Shown here in pieces: positions 9,451-18,442 of a stretch of DNA of 64,000 nt. The DNA is from Pseudomonadota bacterium. GTDB taxonomy: Bacteria; Pseudomonadota; Gammaproteobacteria; Burkholderiales; Sulfuriferulaceae. Both the position numbers and the translations under genes were made by a program. Numbering within the stretch: the stretch's first letter is position 1; every line of letters begins with the position of its first letter. The stretch spans positions 62,001 through 126,000 of the forward strand of contig JAJYYK010000001.1 of assembly GCA_021801025.1 (NCBI GenBank). Reading direction: 5' to 3'. The notes beneath the pieces were generated by a model. The model was not told the origin of the DNA. It searched no databases and saw only the letters and a program-made list of their open reading frames with translations.

Positions 9451-10803
9451 TCATCTCAAATCATGCCTGTCCGCAGCCGGGCGCTCCTTTCGGTCATCCC
9501 ACGGCTGTGGAGCCAAAGTTGCCACAGTCAGCCCATCATCGACCAGATACTGGCGCGCCACGGCTTGAACTTGCGCAGCAGTCACGGCATCCACACGAGC
9601 CACCTCATCGGCCACTGCGCTGGCGGGCAGGCCTTCACTCACATACTGCCCCAATAACATACCTTGATAAAACATGGAATCGCGCTGATAGACACTGTTG
9701 GCAATCACCTGCGCTTTGACGCGCTTAAGCTCATCGGCACCAATGCCCTGTACAATTATTTTCTGTACCTGAGCACGCAAAGCTGTTTCCAGTTCTGCGA
9801 TGGTTTTGCCCTGAGTCGGTGTGCCATCCATGATAAACAAACCCGGACCGCGTCCCAATAAATCATAACTGGCACTGGCCTCAGTGGCAATACGCTGGCC
9901 ACGCACCACCTCTTTACCCAAACGGGCACCAGAATTACCATCCAGTACACCCGCCAACACCAAAAGGGCATATGCCTGGTCATCATGATTGTGATGTAAA
10001 AATGGCACATGCCAAGCCATCATCATATAAGGCACTTTGGCTGGTGCTTTGACCTCAATCCGCTTGATGCCGATCTGAGGCGGTTCAATTTGGGGTTTGC
10101 GCACAGGTAAAGTGATGGCCGGAATACCGCCGAAATATTGTTGTGCCAAATCTCGTACCTGTTTGCCTTTCACATCGCCCACCACCACTAACGTAGCATT
10201 ATTCGGCGCATACCAATTGTGATACCAATTACGCACATCGCCCAAAGTTAAATTTTCGATGTCATTCATCCAGCCGATCACTGGGCGACGAGCAGGGTTG
10301 GCCTCAAATGTCGTGGCCATCATCTGCTCGCTCACCAAAGCCTCAGGCTGGTCTTCGGTGCGCATGCGCCGCTCTTCTCTAACAACCTGGTTTTCTTTGC
10401 TAAAACCTTCTTCCGTCAAGGACAGATTATGCATACGATCCGCTTCCAGCTTAAAAGCCAATGGTAATTGATCGTTTTGCAATTGTTCAAAATATACCGT
10501 GTAGTCCTGGTTGGTGAACGCATTTTCACGCCCGCCCACAGCCGCAATCATTTTGGAAAACTGTCCGTCAGGTACATCGGTGGTTCCCTTGAACATCATA
10601 TGTTCCAGCATATGCGCCAACCCGGTGTAACCATTCACTTCGTCCATACTGCCCACTCTGTACCATAACTGACTGACCACCACGGCAGAGCGGTGGTCTT
10701 CCTGCACCAAAATATGCAAGCCGTTATCAAGCTGGTATTCCTGCACCTCAGCGTGTGCCGTGGTCATGCAACACAACAAGGCCATCCCCATCCATTTTTT
10801 CAT
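9451..10803 (-). CDS. Exported M16-family zinc metallopeptidase (insulinase/PqqL-like)
   Basis: A 450-residue protein with a short signal peptide (MKKWMGMALLCCMTTAHA) and the inverted zinc motif HMLEH at residues 64-68; the sequence then reads FKGT and, further on, the conserved GRENAFTNQDYTVYFE segment. Two M16 domains of about 220 residues fit the length: the N-terminal half is catalytic, the C-terminal half (QRIATEASASYDLLGRGPG) lacks the zinc site. It probably degrades peptides in the periplasm. AGAGGATGACGG before the ATG supports the start. It is divergent from ftsY, a neighbourhood often seen in beta- and gammaproteobacteria. No second paralogous M16 gene follows. Confidence 0.88.
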   Translation of the reverse strand: MKKWMGMALLCCMTTAHAEVQEYQLDNGLHILVQEDHRSAVVVSQLWYRVGSMDEVNGYTGLAHMLEHMMFKGTTDVPDGQFSKMIAAVGGRENAFTNQDYTVYFEQLQNDQLPLAFKLEADRMHNLSLTEEGFSKENQVVREERRMRTEDQPEALVSEQMMATTFEANPARRPVIGWMNDIENLTLGDVRNWYHNWYAPNNATLVVVGDVKGKQVRDLAQQYFGGIPAITLPVRKPQIEPPQIGIKRIEVKAPAKVPYMMMAWHVPFLHHNHDDQAYALLVLAGVLDGNSGARLGKEVVRGQRIATEASASYDLLGRGPGLFIMDGTPTQGKTIAELETALRAQVQKIIVQGIGADELKRVKAQVIANSVYQRDSMFYQGMLLGQYVSEGLPASAVADEVARVDAVTAAQVQAVARQYLVDDGLTVATLAPQPWDDRKERPAADRHDLR

Positions 10804-10901
10804 TCCGTCATCCTCTATTCAAAATCCCGTTGATTTCCTGCTCATGATAGAATGAATCTTGTGTTTTTGTCTTCATCATCTTGAATGGGACTGTTGTTAT
10901 C

Positions 10902-12065
10902 GTGTTTGGTTTCTTCAAAAAAAAATTAGATCCAGCTGCCCGTACTGTACTCACTGAGCCGTCTGAGCCCACACCTTCCGTACCGGATATGGCGTCACTT
11001 CACCAGACCTCCAGCACAGTGTCAACAACCGGGGATTCTCCAGCCACGCCACCCAGGCAGGAAAACGCCTCATCGCAGCATGTTCATTTCGCCGCAGAAA
11101 CCGGACAACCCGGTTTCCAGACCGATGACATGAACCCCCATGAACAAAGCTGGGCTGCTCGCATCAAGCGCGGCCTGCAACGCACCCGTGAACAATTGGG
11201 TCAGCAGCTTGGCCATCTGTTTTCATCAGGCGGTAAAATTGATGAGGCCCTGTACGAAGAACTCGAAACCATCCTGTTAACTTCCGATGTCGGCATCAGC
11301 GCGTGCAATACCTTATTGGAAAGCCTGCGCTTGCGCGTCAAACAACAACATCTCACCGAAGCCGGACAAATGCGTGCCGCACTGCGCGACGCGTTACTGG
11401 AATTGCTCATCCCGTTAGAAGCACCATTGAATGTGAGCACTCACACACCGTTTGTCATCATGTTGGCCGGGGTCAACGGTGCGGGGAAAACCACCACCAT
11501 CGGCAAATTGGCGCACTACTACCAGCAACAGGGCAAAACAGTTTTGCTCGCCGCAGGCGATACTTTTCGTGCCGCAGCAAAAGAACAACTGGTGGCTTGG
11601 GGTGAACGCAACGGGGTCAGCGTCGTGACCCAGGAACACGGCGATGCTGCGGCAGTCATTCACGATGCCTATTCTGCTGCCCGGGCGCGCGGTATTGACA
11701 TCCTGCTGGCTGACACCGCCGGGCGCTTACCCACCCAATTGCACCTGATGGAAGAGCTGCGCAAAGTGAAGCGGGTAATACAGAAACTGGAACCCCAAGC
11801 GCCGCATGAAGTGCTGTTGGTGCTGGACGCCAACACCGGTCAAAATGCGGTGACCCAAGTTACCGCTTTCGACGATGCACTGGGCGTGACCGGTCTGGTA
11901 TTAACCAAACTGGACGGCACCGCCAAAGGTGGTGTCATTGCCGCCATTGCCAAATCGCGCCCCCGTCCCATACGCTTCATCGGTGTAGGTGAACAAATGA
12001 ACGACTTACGCCCCTTTGTGGCGGCTGAATTTGTAAACGCCTTATTTGAAGAGCCTGCGGCATGA
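10902..12065 (+). CDS. ftsY: Signal recognition particle receptor FtsY
   Basis: FtsY is the membrane-associated GTPase that receives ribosome-nascent chains from SRP. The N-terminal ~90 residues are a variable, low-complexity A domain rich in Ser, Thr and Pro, followed by the N domain (from about WAARIKRGLQRTREQL) and the G domain with GVNGAGKTTTIGKLA (G1), DTFRAAAKEQL, DTAGRLPTQ (G3) and TKLDGTAKGG (G4). I start it at GTG 10902 because MFGFFKKK is the family start; the frame is also open to a TTG at 10881. The ribosome-binding site is poor either way. It overlaps ftsE by four bases (ATGA). Confidence 0.94.
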   Translation: MFGFFKKKLDPAARTVLTEPSEPTPSVPDMASLHQTSSTVSTTGDSPATPPRQENASSQHVHFAAETGQPGFQTDDMNPHEQSWAARIKRGLQRTREQLGQQLGHLFSSGGKIDEALYEELETILLTSDVGISACNTLLESLRLRVKQQHLTEAGQMRAALRDALLELLIPLEAPLNVSTHTPFVIMLAGVNGAGKTTTIGKLAHYYQQQGKTVLLAAGDTFRAAAKEQLVAWGERNGVSVVTQEHGDAAAVIHDAYSAARARGIDILLADTAGRLPTQLHLMEELRKVKRVIQKLEPQAPHEVLLVLDANTGQNAVTQVTAFDDALGVTGLVLTKLDGTAKGGVIAAIAKSRPRPIRFIGVGEQMNDLRPFVAAEFVNALFEEPAA

Positions 12066-12712
12066 TTCGTTTCGAACAGGTCAATAAACACTATCCCGGC
12101 GGCCACCATGCCTTGACGGGCATCGACCTCGAAATCCAGCGTGGCGAAATGGTGATTTTGACTGGGCATTCCGGTGCAGGAAAATCCACTTTACTCAAGC
12201 TCATCGCCGCCATTGAACGCCCTACTTCGGGCAATGTATGGCTGAACGAACAAAATATCAGCCGTCTGCGGCGTTCGGCCATCCCTTATCTGCGCCGCAA
12301 CATCGGGCTCATCTTTCAAGACCACAAACTGCTGTTTGACCGCAATGCGCTCCACAATGTACTGTTGCCCCTGGACATTGCCGGATTTTCCCGCAAGGAC
12401 GCGTTTTCGCGCGCTCGGGCTGCTTTAGACAAAGTAGGCTTGTTGATGCGTGAAAAATCCATGCCCATCACCCTGTCCGGCGGCGAGCAACAACGGCTGT
12501 GCATTGCACGGGCAATTGTTTCTCGCCCACCGCTGTTGCTGGCCGACGAACCTACGGGTAATCTGGATCTGGCGTATGCCCAAGACATTTGGCACATGTT
12601 TACGGAATTTCATCTCAGCGGTACCACGCTGGTGATCTCCAGTCACGATACGGCCCCATCGGGCTCACAACATCGTATGATACAACTTGATCACGGAAGG
12701 CTCGCCTCATGA
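12062..12712 (+). CDS. ftsE: Cell-division ABC ATPase FtsE
   Basis: FtsE is the ATPase partner of FtsX at the divisome, where the pair activates septal peptidoglycan hydrolases. The 216-residue protein shows Walker A ([10 protein letters not shown]), the Q-loop (LIFQDHKLL), the ABC signature (LSGGEQQR), Walker B ([12 protein letters not shown]) and the switch histidine (ISSHD). Length is standard. It overlaps both ftsY and ftsX by four bases, so the three are translationally coupled. Confidence 0.96.
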   Translation: MIRFEQVNKHYPGGHHALTGIDLEIQRGEMVILTGHSGAGKSTLLKLIAAIERPTSGNVWLNEQNISRLRRSAIPYLRRNIGLIFQDHKLLFDRNALHNVLLPLDIAGFSRKDAFSRARAALDKVGLLMREKSMPITLSGGEQQRLCIARAIVSRPPLLLADEPTGNLDLAYAQDIWHMFTEFHLSGTTLVISSHDTAPSGSQHRMIQLDHGRLAS

Positions 12713-13617
12713 ACGCCTGGCTCCTCCACCATGGTCACGCGCTCCACTCGGCTTTGCTGCGCCTTATTCAAGCGCCCTTTGCCAGCCTGTTCACCCTGAT
12801 CAGTCTGGGCATTGCGCTGAGCTTGCCCGCGCTGATGGCCATCACCTTGTACACGGTGCAACAACTCTCCGGCACCTTACCCCAACAGAGCGCCATTACT
12901 GTCTATTTACACACCAACGCCAGCGAGGCGGATCGCTCGCAGCTTGAGAAGCGAATCAATCAACTGCACCATCTCGCTCACAAACAGTTTATTTCCAAAC
13001 AAACTGCGCTGGCGCAGCTTTCCCGGCAACTGGCACTGGGCAATCTGTCCGATCAATTACCCACCAACCCCTTACCCGACGCGTGGGTATTAACGCCCAC
13101 CCAACTGGACCCCGCACTGACACAAGCCTGGACGCAACAACTGGCCAACCTGCCCATGGTCGCGCTGGTGCAAGGCAACCAGGCTTGGAGTACCCGGTTA
13201 CATGCGCTACTCAATTTGGGCAATCAGCTGGTGGTGCTGCTGGGCGTCCTGCTGGGTAGCGGTGTGGTCACGCTTTCAGCGATTGTGACGCACTTACAAA
13301 TTATGTCACGCGAACCGGAAATCGAAATCAGCCGCCTCATCGGCGCCACCCATTCTTTTATCAGTCGCCCATTTCTGTATTTTGGTCTGCTGGAAGGCTT
13401 GCTTGCGGGATTCACCGCTGCCGCGATCGTGTACGGTTTTTTTCTCGTGCTGGCTGAGCCGGTCGCAATACTGGCGCACGACTATGCCAGCACCTTCCAC
13501 ATCTGGCTCCCCGCACCACAAATCTGGCTGGCCGGCATCGCCGCAGCGGGCGTGCTGGGCTGGCTGGGCGCATGGCTGGCGGTGTGGCGCACGCTGGTGT
13601 GGGCAAAACAAGGATAG
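12709..13617 (+). CDS. ftsX: Cell-division membrane protein FtsX
   Basis: FtsX is the four-helix integral membrane partner of FtsE. The 302-residue protein has one membrane helix near residues 20-50 (LFTLISLGIALSLPALMAIT), a large periplasmic domain to about residue 170, then three helices (VVLLGVLLGSGVVTLSAIV, GLLEGLLAGFTAAAIVYGFF and the C-terminal IWLAGIAAAGVLGWLGAWLA). EIEISRLIGAT is the conserved cytoplasmic coupling segment. Last gene of ftsYEX. Confidence 0.93.
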   Translation: MNAWLLHHGHALHSALLRLIQAPFASLFTLISLGIALSLPALMAITLYTVQQLSGTLPQQSAITVYLHTNASEADRSQLEKRINQLHHLAHKQFISKQTALAQLSRQLALGNLSDQLPTNPLPDAWVLTPTQLDPALTQAWTQQLANLPMVALVQGNQAWSTRLHALLNLGNQLVVLLGVLLGSGVVTLSAIVTHLQIMSREPEIEISRLIGATHSFISRPFLYFGLLEGLLAGFTAAAIVYGFFLVLAEPVAILAHDYASTFHIWLPAPQIWLAGIAAAGVLGWLGAWLAVWRTLVWAKQG

Positions 13618-13682
13618 GCGTAATGAATTCCGGTAAATTGAATCCGTAAACCAACAAACCCCCTCTTCCCTGATCTGAAATG

Positions 13683-14318
13683 TTAAAACCGCTCGAGTCC
13701 CCGCTCCGTTAACACCGCATCCAGAGGCACATCCCAGGCATCGCGCGACAGGGGCTGATCCAGCCGCTGGCAAGAAAAAGCCAGCCCCAGCAATTTGGGT
13801 CGCCGCCAGCTGTGGCGGTGACGGAGATAGGCCAGGCTGGCATCATAATAACCGCCGCCCATGCCCAAGCGATATCCATGCAAGTCGTAACCCACCAGGG
13901 GCAAGCACAGCACATCCAGCGCTGGTGCACGCACAACATGGCTGAGATGGATTTCGGGCACGCCGAAATGGTTCGACACCCAACGCGAATTCGCATCCAG
14001 ACGACTGAACCACAGCCGTAACGTGTAACGGTTGTTGGGTACGCTAGGCAAGTAAACTTCTTTGCCCATACTCAGTAAACGCGCAATCAGGGGCAAGGTA
14101 TCAATTTCAGCACCATGCGGAATAAATAACCCGAAGCGTTTCGCCCGCAAAATGAATCCTGTGTTGATCATGCCGCGTTGAATTTGTAGCGCCGCGTGTT
14201 GACGAAAAGACTTCGAAAGGCTTTTTCTGCATGCACGTAAATGTTTGCGCACCACCGATTTGTGTGGTGCCGCAGCATTTTCAGATGGCGGGGCCGCAAT
14301 AAAAGTAGGTGCAGTCAT
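13683..14318 (-). CDS. fau: 5-formyltetrahydrofolate cyclo-ligase
   Basis: This enzyme (YgfA/MTHFS) converts 5-formyl-THF to 5,10-methenyl-THF using ATP. Of the 211 residues, SVVRKHLRACRKSLS is the N-terminal basic substrate region, YLPSV and PLVGYD follow, and GYRLGMGGGYYDASLAYLR is the glycine-rich ATP/Mg motif of the family. The frame stays open to 14432, but that part overlaps the predicted 6S RNA, so I chose the ATG at 14318; the first ~20 residues (TAPTFIAAPPSENAAAPHK) are not conserved and a later start is possible. The zapA-ssrS-fau order is the same as in enterobacteria, where fau is co-transcribed with 6S RNA. Confidence 0.88.
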   Translation of the reverse strand: MTAPTFIAAPPSENAAAPHKSVVRKHLRACRKSLSKSFRQHAALQIQRGMINTGFILRAKRFGLFIPHGAEIDTLPLIARLLSMGKEVYLPSVPNNRYTLRLWFSRLDANSRWVSNHFGVPEIHLSHVVRAPALDVLCLPLVGYDLHGYRLGMGGGYYDASLAYLRHRHSWRRPKLLGLAFSCQRLDQPLSRDAWDVPLDAVLTERGLERF

Positions 14319-14337
14319 GTGACCCTGTCGTGGAAGG

Positions 14338-14515
14338 GGAGCCCCCGCAGATGCCGTTGGATCATGGCTTGAACCTGAGTTCAAGTGGTCGCAGTGACAG
14401 TGCTTCAGGCGCATTAAACGGGTAATACGCACAACGGCACTGTGATTTACCGCAACCGAGCCAAAATTATTGGTTCAAAGCATTTGCAATCCTGACGAAC
14501 ACCGTAGGGGCATTG
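14338..14515 (-). ncRNA. ssrS: 6S RNA
   Basis: The minus strand between zapA and fau has the conserved parts of proteobacterial 6S RNA. CACTTGAACTCAGGTTCAAG corresponds to the 3' arm ACCTTGAACCAAGGGTTCAAG of the E. coli molecule, followed by CAACGGCATCTGCGGGGGC as the closing 3' strand; GCCCCTACGG near 14513 would be the 5' strand, and TTTGGCTCGGTTGCGG lies in the 5' half. 6S RNA mimics an open promoter and sequesters the sigma-70 holoenzyme in stationary phase. The ends are approximate (about 10 bases either way). Confidence 0.83.
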
Positions 14516-14575
14516 AAGCTTGAGTTTATGGAAACTCAATGTCTTGCATCGAAAGCCAAATTTCCGAAGACACGA

Positions 14576-14887
14576 TCAGAACAAACCCTGCTGGGAATCG
14601 AGTGCCTCGTCAATCGAGCTTTCCATGGTTTTGATTCTACGCTTCAAGGTGGCCATGTCAATCGTTCGTTCAGGTGTTTTTAACAAATCAAAAGCGATGT
14701 TCAATGCGGCCATCACTGCGATACGTTCTATGCCGATCACTTTACCCTGTTCCCGAATTTCGCGCATTTTCAGATCCAGATACTGGGAAGCCTGAATCAG
14801 CGCCCCCTGCTCGGCCTCCTGGCAGGCCAAACGGTATTCACGCCCCATAATATAGATGGTTACGGCATTGGTATCTTGCGCCATCAT
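14576..14887 (-). CDS. zapA: Cell-division protein ZapA
   Basis: ZapA binds FtsZ and bundles protofilaments at the Z ring. The 103-residue protein has the ZapA core (VTIYIMGREYRLACQ, then LDLKMREIREQGK and ERIAVMAALNIAFDLL) and a C-terminal coiled coil (TLKRRIKTMESSIDEAL). The first ATG overlaps the stop codon of the upstream gene by four bases (ATGA); a second ATG follows directly. 6S RNA is immediately downstream. Confidence 0.92.
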   Translation of the reverse strand: MMAQDTNAVTIYIMGREYRLACQEAEQGALIQASQYLDLKMREIREQGKVIGIERIAVMAALNIAFDLLKTPERTIDMATLKRRIKTMESSIDEALDSQQGLF

Positions 14888-15087
14888 TCACCCTCTGGAA
14901 ATTGAGTCAGTAAATTTTCCAGCCGCACCGACGCCTGCGCAACCCGATCTTTCAATTGTTTGTTTTGGTCATTCACCACGGCCATCTGCTGACGCAGACG
15001 TTGATTGTCTTCACGCAACACCCGGTTCAAATCGAGCAATTGGCACAGTTTGGCTTCCAGTAAATTAAACAAATCATCCATCTTCAT
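14884..15087 (-). CDS. Small coiled-coil protein, ZapB-like (TIGR02449 type)
   Basis: A 67-residue, almost entirely coiled-coil protein: MKMDDLFNLLEAKLCQLLDLNRVLREDNQRLRQQM-type heptads continue to near the C-terminus. It precedes zapA with a 4-base overlap, the position where many beta- and gammaproteobacteria have the TIGR02449 family of ZapB-like proteins, so a divisome accessory role is inferred. The frame is open to an ATG at 15117, but a promoter-like TTGACT-18-TATAGT (minus strand, about 15085-15115) covers that part. I therefore prefer the internal ATG at 15087 (or 15081); the mRNA would then be nearly leaderless. Confidence 0.7.
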   Translation of the reverse strand: MKMDDLFNLLEAKLCQLLDLNRVLREDNQRLRQQMAVVNDQNKQLKDRVAQASVRLENLLTQFPEGE

Positions 15088-15093
15088 ACTATA

Positions 15094-15495
15094 ATGGGGA
15101 TGCTGAGCTTTAGTCAATGTCTAAAGCGTTTATTTATGGAATTGAACCTGTACACACCATCCATTATGGAACACACATCACCTTTGAACACACCGCAAGG
15201 CAGTTTTGATGAAACCAATCCCCTGCGTGCTGACGCTGTGCGTTACAGTAATGCCAACGCCCGAGGGAAAATTTGCCATATCATCGACAACTCCGGACAA
15301 TGTTTGCCTGAGCAAGCTTGTCGTGAAATATTGCAAGGTCTGATTGAAAATGATTTGTTTGGCTTTCGCTGCCTGTCGCCCCAAGGGGGCAACACCATCG
15401 ATCTGGAACGGCGGGAATCCAGCCACATTCAGGTGGGTGACGACCTGTACCGTTTGGTTGTATACCATTATGAGGCCCGTATTGAGCCATTTTGA
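15094..15495 (+). CDS. Hypothetical protein of unknown function
   Basis: An up to 133-residue soluble protein that I do not recognise. The C-terminal two thirds (from about residue 40) look structured: a mixed alpha/beta segment ending in HIQVGDDLYRLVVYHYEARIEPF. No signal peptide, membrane segment or known motif is visible. Three possible starts exist (15094, 15136 and 15166), none with a good ribosome-binding site; a TATAAT at 15090-15095 would favour one of the later two. It is divergent from the zapB-like gene and followed by queH after 86 bases. Confidence 0.6.
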   Translation: MGMLSFSQCLKRLFMELNLYTPSIMEHTSPLNTPQGSFDETNPLRADAVRYSNANARGKICHIIDNSGQCLPEQACREILQGLIENDLFGFRCLSPQGGNTIDLERRESSHIQVGDDLYRLVVYHYEARIEPF

Positions 15496-15581
15496 ATGGT
15501 TCGACAATGATGTCGGACATCGCGTAATCAAAGAGTTAGCGCTTTTTAATGAGCCATCAGCACCGCGCCTGGAGACATACC

Positions 15582-16265
15582 ATGCCTAAACAGCCCCCTG
15601 CCCCACTTCAAACCCCGGATGGCAGCAATCACATTCTGCTTCATTCCTGTTGCGCGCCTTGCGCAGGGCCGATCATGGACGACATCCTCGCTGCGGGGAT
15701 TCGTTTTACCGTTCTGTTTTATAACCCGAACATCCACCCACTGGCTGAATATGAACTGCGCAAGGAAGAAAATGTCCGTTATGCGCAACAGCTTGGCGTT
15801 CCTTTCATAGACCTTGATTACGATAAGGAAAATTGGTTCGAGCGGGTGAAAGGGCTGGAATGGGAACCGGAGCGCGGAACGCGTTGCACCGCCTGCTTCG
15901 ACATGCGCTTCGAGCGTTCAGCGCTGTATGCCGCAGAGCACGGCTTCAGTGTGTTTTCCAGCACCCTGGGTATTTCGCGCTGGAAAGACATGGATCAGAT
16001 TAACGGTTGCGGCAAGCGTGCAGCGGCCCGGCATGCGGGTTTGCAATACTGGGACTATAACTGGCGCAAAGCGGGTGGCAGCCAACGCATGATCAGCATC
16101 GCCAAACACGAAGAATTCTATCAGCAAGAATATTGTGGTTGCATTTATTCATTGCGAGACAGCAACAAATACCGCCTTCAGCAGGGGCGCGGGAAAATTA
16201 TCCGTGGCGTGAAATATTATGGTCGAACAGAAATGTCTGAAGGGCCCGATCAGCGGACGCCTTAG
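15582..16265 (+). CDS. queH: Epoxyqueuosine reductase QueH
   Basis: QueH (formerly DUF208) performs the last step of queuosine synthesis in tRNA, reducing epoxyqueuosine; it is unrelated to QueG. The 227-residue protein has the family's cysteine pattern: HSCCAPC at about residue 20, RCTACFDMR in the middle, and EYCGCIYS toward the C-terminus, which hold the 4Fe-4S cluster and metal. [15 protein letters not shown] is also typical. The ATG at 15582 has GGAGA at good spacing; an ATG 33 bases upstream lacks one. Confidence 0.92.
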   Translation: MPKQPPAPLQTPDGSNHILLHSCCAPCAGPIMDDILAAGIRFTVLFYNPNIHPLAEYELRKEENVRYAQQLGVPFIDLDYDKENWFERVKGLEWEPERGTRCTACFDMRFERSALYAAEHGFSVFSSTLGISRWKDMDQINGCGKRAAARHAGLQYWDYNWRKAGGSQRMISIAKHEEFYQQEYCGCIYSLRDSNKYRLQQGRGKIIRGVKYYGRTEMSEGPDQRTP

Positions 16266-16332
16266 TCCGGATATGACGCAATTCGACTCATGAATTGATG
16301 CCAAAAGCCGCCTGATACACTGCACCCTTTCT

Positions 16333-17505
16333 ATGCCTACAACGCTTAACCCCATCTATTATTTCGCGCTGCTTGTTTTTCTGCTGGCTTTTGCGGGCAC
16401 TTCTTTTTTCAGGGGCGCGGACGCCTCCTGGCATACCTCGACGTCCCGAACGATCAACCTGGACGGCCTGCGCGGATTGCTGGTTATCAGTGTTTTTATC
16501 CATCATGCAGCCATCTACCATGGTTATTTGTTACATAGGGTTTGGCAAGTCCCGCCCTCAACACTCATGACGCAGGCGGGCCAAGCCAGTGTGATGTTTT
16601 TTTTCATGATCACAGGCTTTCTGTTCTGGTCAAAAGCCGTGACTTCTCTTGGGCGCCTCAACTGGCGCATACTTTATATCAACAGGTATTTCAGGATTGC
16701 GCCCCTTTATTATTTTGCAACCTTGCTCATGTTGCTCATCGTGCTCGGCGTCTCTGATTTCCACTTGCGCGAATCTTTTCTGACCCTTGTGAAAGAAGTT
16801 TTACCTCTAGGCCTGGCCGGTTTTTACTCGGCAGACGCTCCAATTAACGCCTATCGCAGCCCGTCTCTGATTCTAGCCGGGGTCACCTGGACGCTGCGCT
16901 TTGAGTGGTTATTTTACTTGCTGATATTGCCTGTTTCGACTTTTTTTGCGCGCAGGAAAAACTGGCACCTTCGCTATACGAGCCTGGGCTTTCTCGGCTT
17001 CACCCTTTTATCGGCGTACCAGCCGGGCATGCGACTGATTGCCCTGATGACTTTCTTTGGCGGCATGTTGTGCGCATCCATCCAATCCCGCTTCCGCTTT
17101 GTAATGCCCGCACGCTGGAATACCACGCTGTCCGTGATCATTTGTGCATTGCTCTGGTATTTAATGCAATTTAAGACCGCCTACCAAACTACCGCGATAG
17201 GGATATTGTGGCTCATCTTTCTTATCATCACTTCCGGATGCTCAATATTTGGTTTGCTTACGGCGCGACCTGCATTAAGGTTGGGCGAATTGAGTTACAG
17301 CATTTACATGCTGCAAGGCCTTCTGCTGTATGCCGCATTCTACTTCAGCGCCATCTCCACCTATGCGTTGAATTCAGCCATTCAATATTGGTTAGTGATC
17401 ACGGTCACCGGCGCCATGTTGCTTGCCGTGTCACTGGCAACGCACTTGCTCATAGAAAAACCGGGGATTTTGCTGGGTAAAAATCTTTCCGGGCGATTCA
17501 AATAA
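16333..17505 (+). CDS. Acyltransferase family 3 membrane protein
   Basis: A 390-residue integral membrane protein with about ten hydrophobic segments. NLDGLRGLLVISVFIHH at residues ~43-58 is the signature of acyltransferase family 3 (OatA/ExoZ/NolL type): the LDGLRG motif and the conserved histidines. These proteins O-acetylate or succinylate surface sugars, peptidoglycan or antibiotics. An R-x-x-R-I-x-P-like motif (YINRYFRIAPLYY) is also present. No periplasmic SGNH domain follows, so it is the short form. No adjacent polysaccharide genes indicate the substrate. Confidence 0.85.
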   Translation: MPTTLNPIYYFALLVFLLAFAGTSFFRGADASWHTSTSRTINLDGLRGLLVISVFIHHAAIYHGYLLHRVWQVPPSTLMTQAGQASVMFFFMITGFLFWSKAVTSLGRLNWRILYINRYFRIAPLYYFATLLMLLIVLGVSDFHLRESFLTLVKEVLPLGLAGFYSADAPINAYRSPSLILAGVTWTLRFEWLFYLLILPVSTFFARRKNWHLRYTSLGFLGFTLLSAYQPGMRLIALMTFFGGMLCASIQSRFRFVMPARWNTTLSVIICALLWYLMQFKTAYQTTAIGILWLIFLIITSGCSIFGLLTARPALRLGELSYSIYMLQGLLLYAAFYFSAISTYALNSAIQYWLVITVTGAMLLAVSLATHLLIEKPGILLGKNLSGRFK

Positions 17506-17544
17506 TTTCGCCATAAACTTTGGATGAGTCAATTGAGGCGATCA

Positions 17545-18297
17545 TCACCGCGCCGCAAAAAATTCATATTCGATGCGGAACAACCAGGTATTCGCTGGTG
17601 CAGCGGGGTTAATCCCCGACACCATACCCAAACTGTATTCTATTTCATTTCCTCCCCCTGTACGCGTTTCCCCATAGACAACAGGACCAACCTGGTAGGC
17701 ATTGTCATTCGGACGGTAATAGAATTCCAATCCAGGCGCAATGCTGCCCTGTTCAATATCAAATTTGTAGCTGGCGCTGTAAGCAGCACGAAACGCGAGG
17801 TTGTTGCTGGCGCCGCCGCCGATCTGTTTGCCCCAGATTAAATTTAAACGCTGGTTAATGTGGCCCGACCATTTTTCAAGCAGCGGACCAAATTCAGTTC
17901 CGTTTACCGCACCCGGTTGTTTGTTGTAAGCATAGGAGGCCAATAATCCCAGGTCTGCCCAATACTCACCGACAGGCGTCAATTGGAAAGTGTTTTCAAA
18001 TTCATAACCGGAAGCGTACAGCGGACCGCCGGGGTCACGGTTAAATTGAGCGATGTACAGTTCCGGTTTCCACCAATCGGTGAATGCATGGGCGACGGAG
18101 AAGTTATAGCCTTGCGCGCCGCCAAGGCTGGCTCGGCTATCTTGCGTATTAAACCCGTACATTTCAACTTCACTTTGCCCTTGCACCACCTGTGGCGAAT
18201 AAACGATAAAGTCATTGTCTGCCATGACGAAACCTGCCCTCAGGCTAATCAGCAAAAAAAATACAGAAATTAATCTGGGAAAAGCATGTGTTTTCAA
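17545..18297 (-). CDS. Outer-membrane beta-barrel-like protein of unknown family, Fur-linked
   Basis: A 250-residue exported protein: signal peptide 1-26 (LISVFFLLISLRAGFVMA), then alternating polar/hydrophobic strands rich in Tyr, Trp and Phe (YNFSVAHAFTDWWKPELYIAQF, NQRLNLIWGKQIGG) and a C-terminal strand ending in Phe plus three residues (LFRIEYEFFAAR), close to the outer-membrane barrel signal. I do not recognise a named family; it resembles proteins that follow acid- or copper-related transporters. A Fur-box-like site lies 14-33 bases upstream of the start codon, so it is probably induced by low iron together with the adjacent FTR1 permease. Confidence 0.7.
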   Translation of the reverse strand: MKTHAFPRLISVFFLLISLRAGFVMADNDFIVYSPQVVQGQSEVEMYGFNTQDSRASLGGAQGYNFSVAHAFTDWWKPELYIAQFNRDPGGPLYASGYEFENTFQLTPVGEYWADLGLLASYAYNKQPGAVNGTEFGPLLEKWSGHINQRLNLIWGKQIGGGASNNLAFRAAYSASYKFDIEQGSIAPGLEFYYRPNDNAYQVGPVVYGETRTGGGNEIEYSLGMVSGINPAAPANTWLFRIEYEFFAAR

Positions 18298-18310
18298 AAT
18301 TTACCTTCTA

Positions 18311-18330
18311 TAAGAATGAGAATCATTACA
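18311..18330. promoter_or_regulatory. Fur-box-like site before the outer-membrane protein gene
   Basis: TAAGAATGAGAATCATTACA matches the centre of the Fur consensus (GATAATGATAATCATTATC), including the perfect AATGAGAATCATT core. It sits directly upstream of the minus-strand gene ending at 17545, in the 145-base gap after the FTR1 gene. Confidence 0.75.
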
Positions 18331-18442
18331 CTTTCTATCTTTGCTTACACCAAGACTTAGCATGAGTGCCGAGCAATAAGCCTGTTAAATCAAAGAAATC
18401 GTCCCATTAAGTTTCGACAAACGGAGTCACGGGTTTGCCTGA

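Noticed and set aside
14319-14432. Longer fau start at 14432
   Set aside because: This stretch belongs to the predicted 6S RNA and the extra residues show no similarity to the enzyme family.
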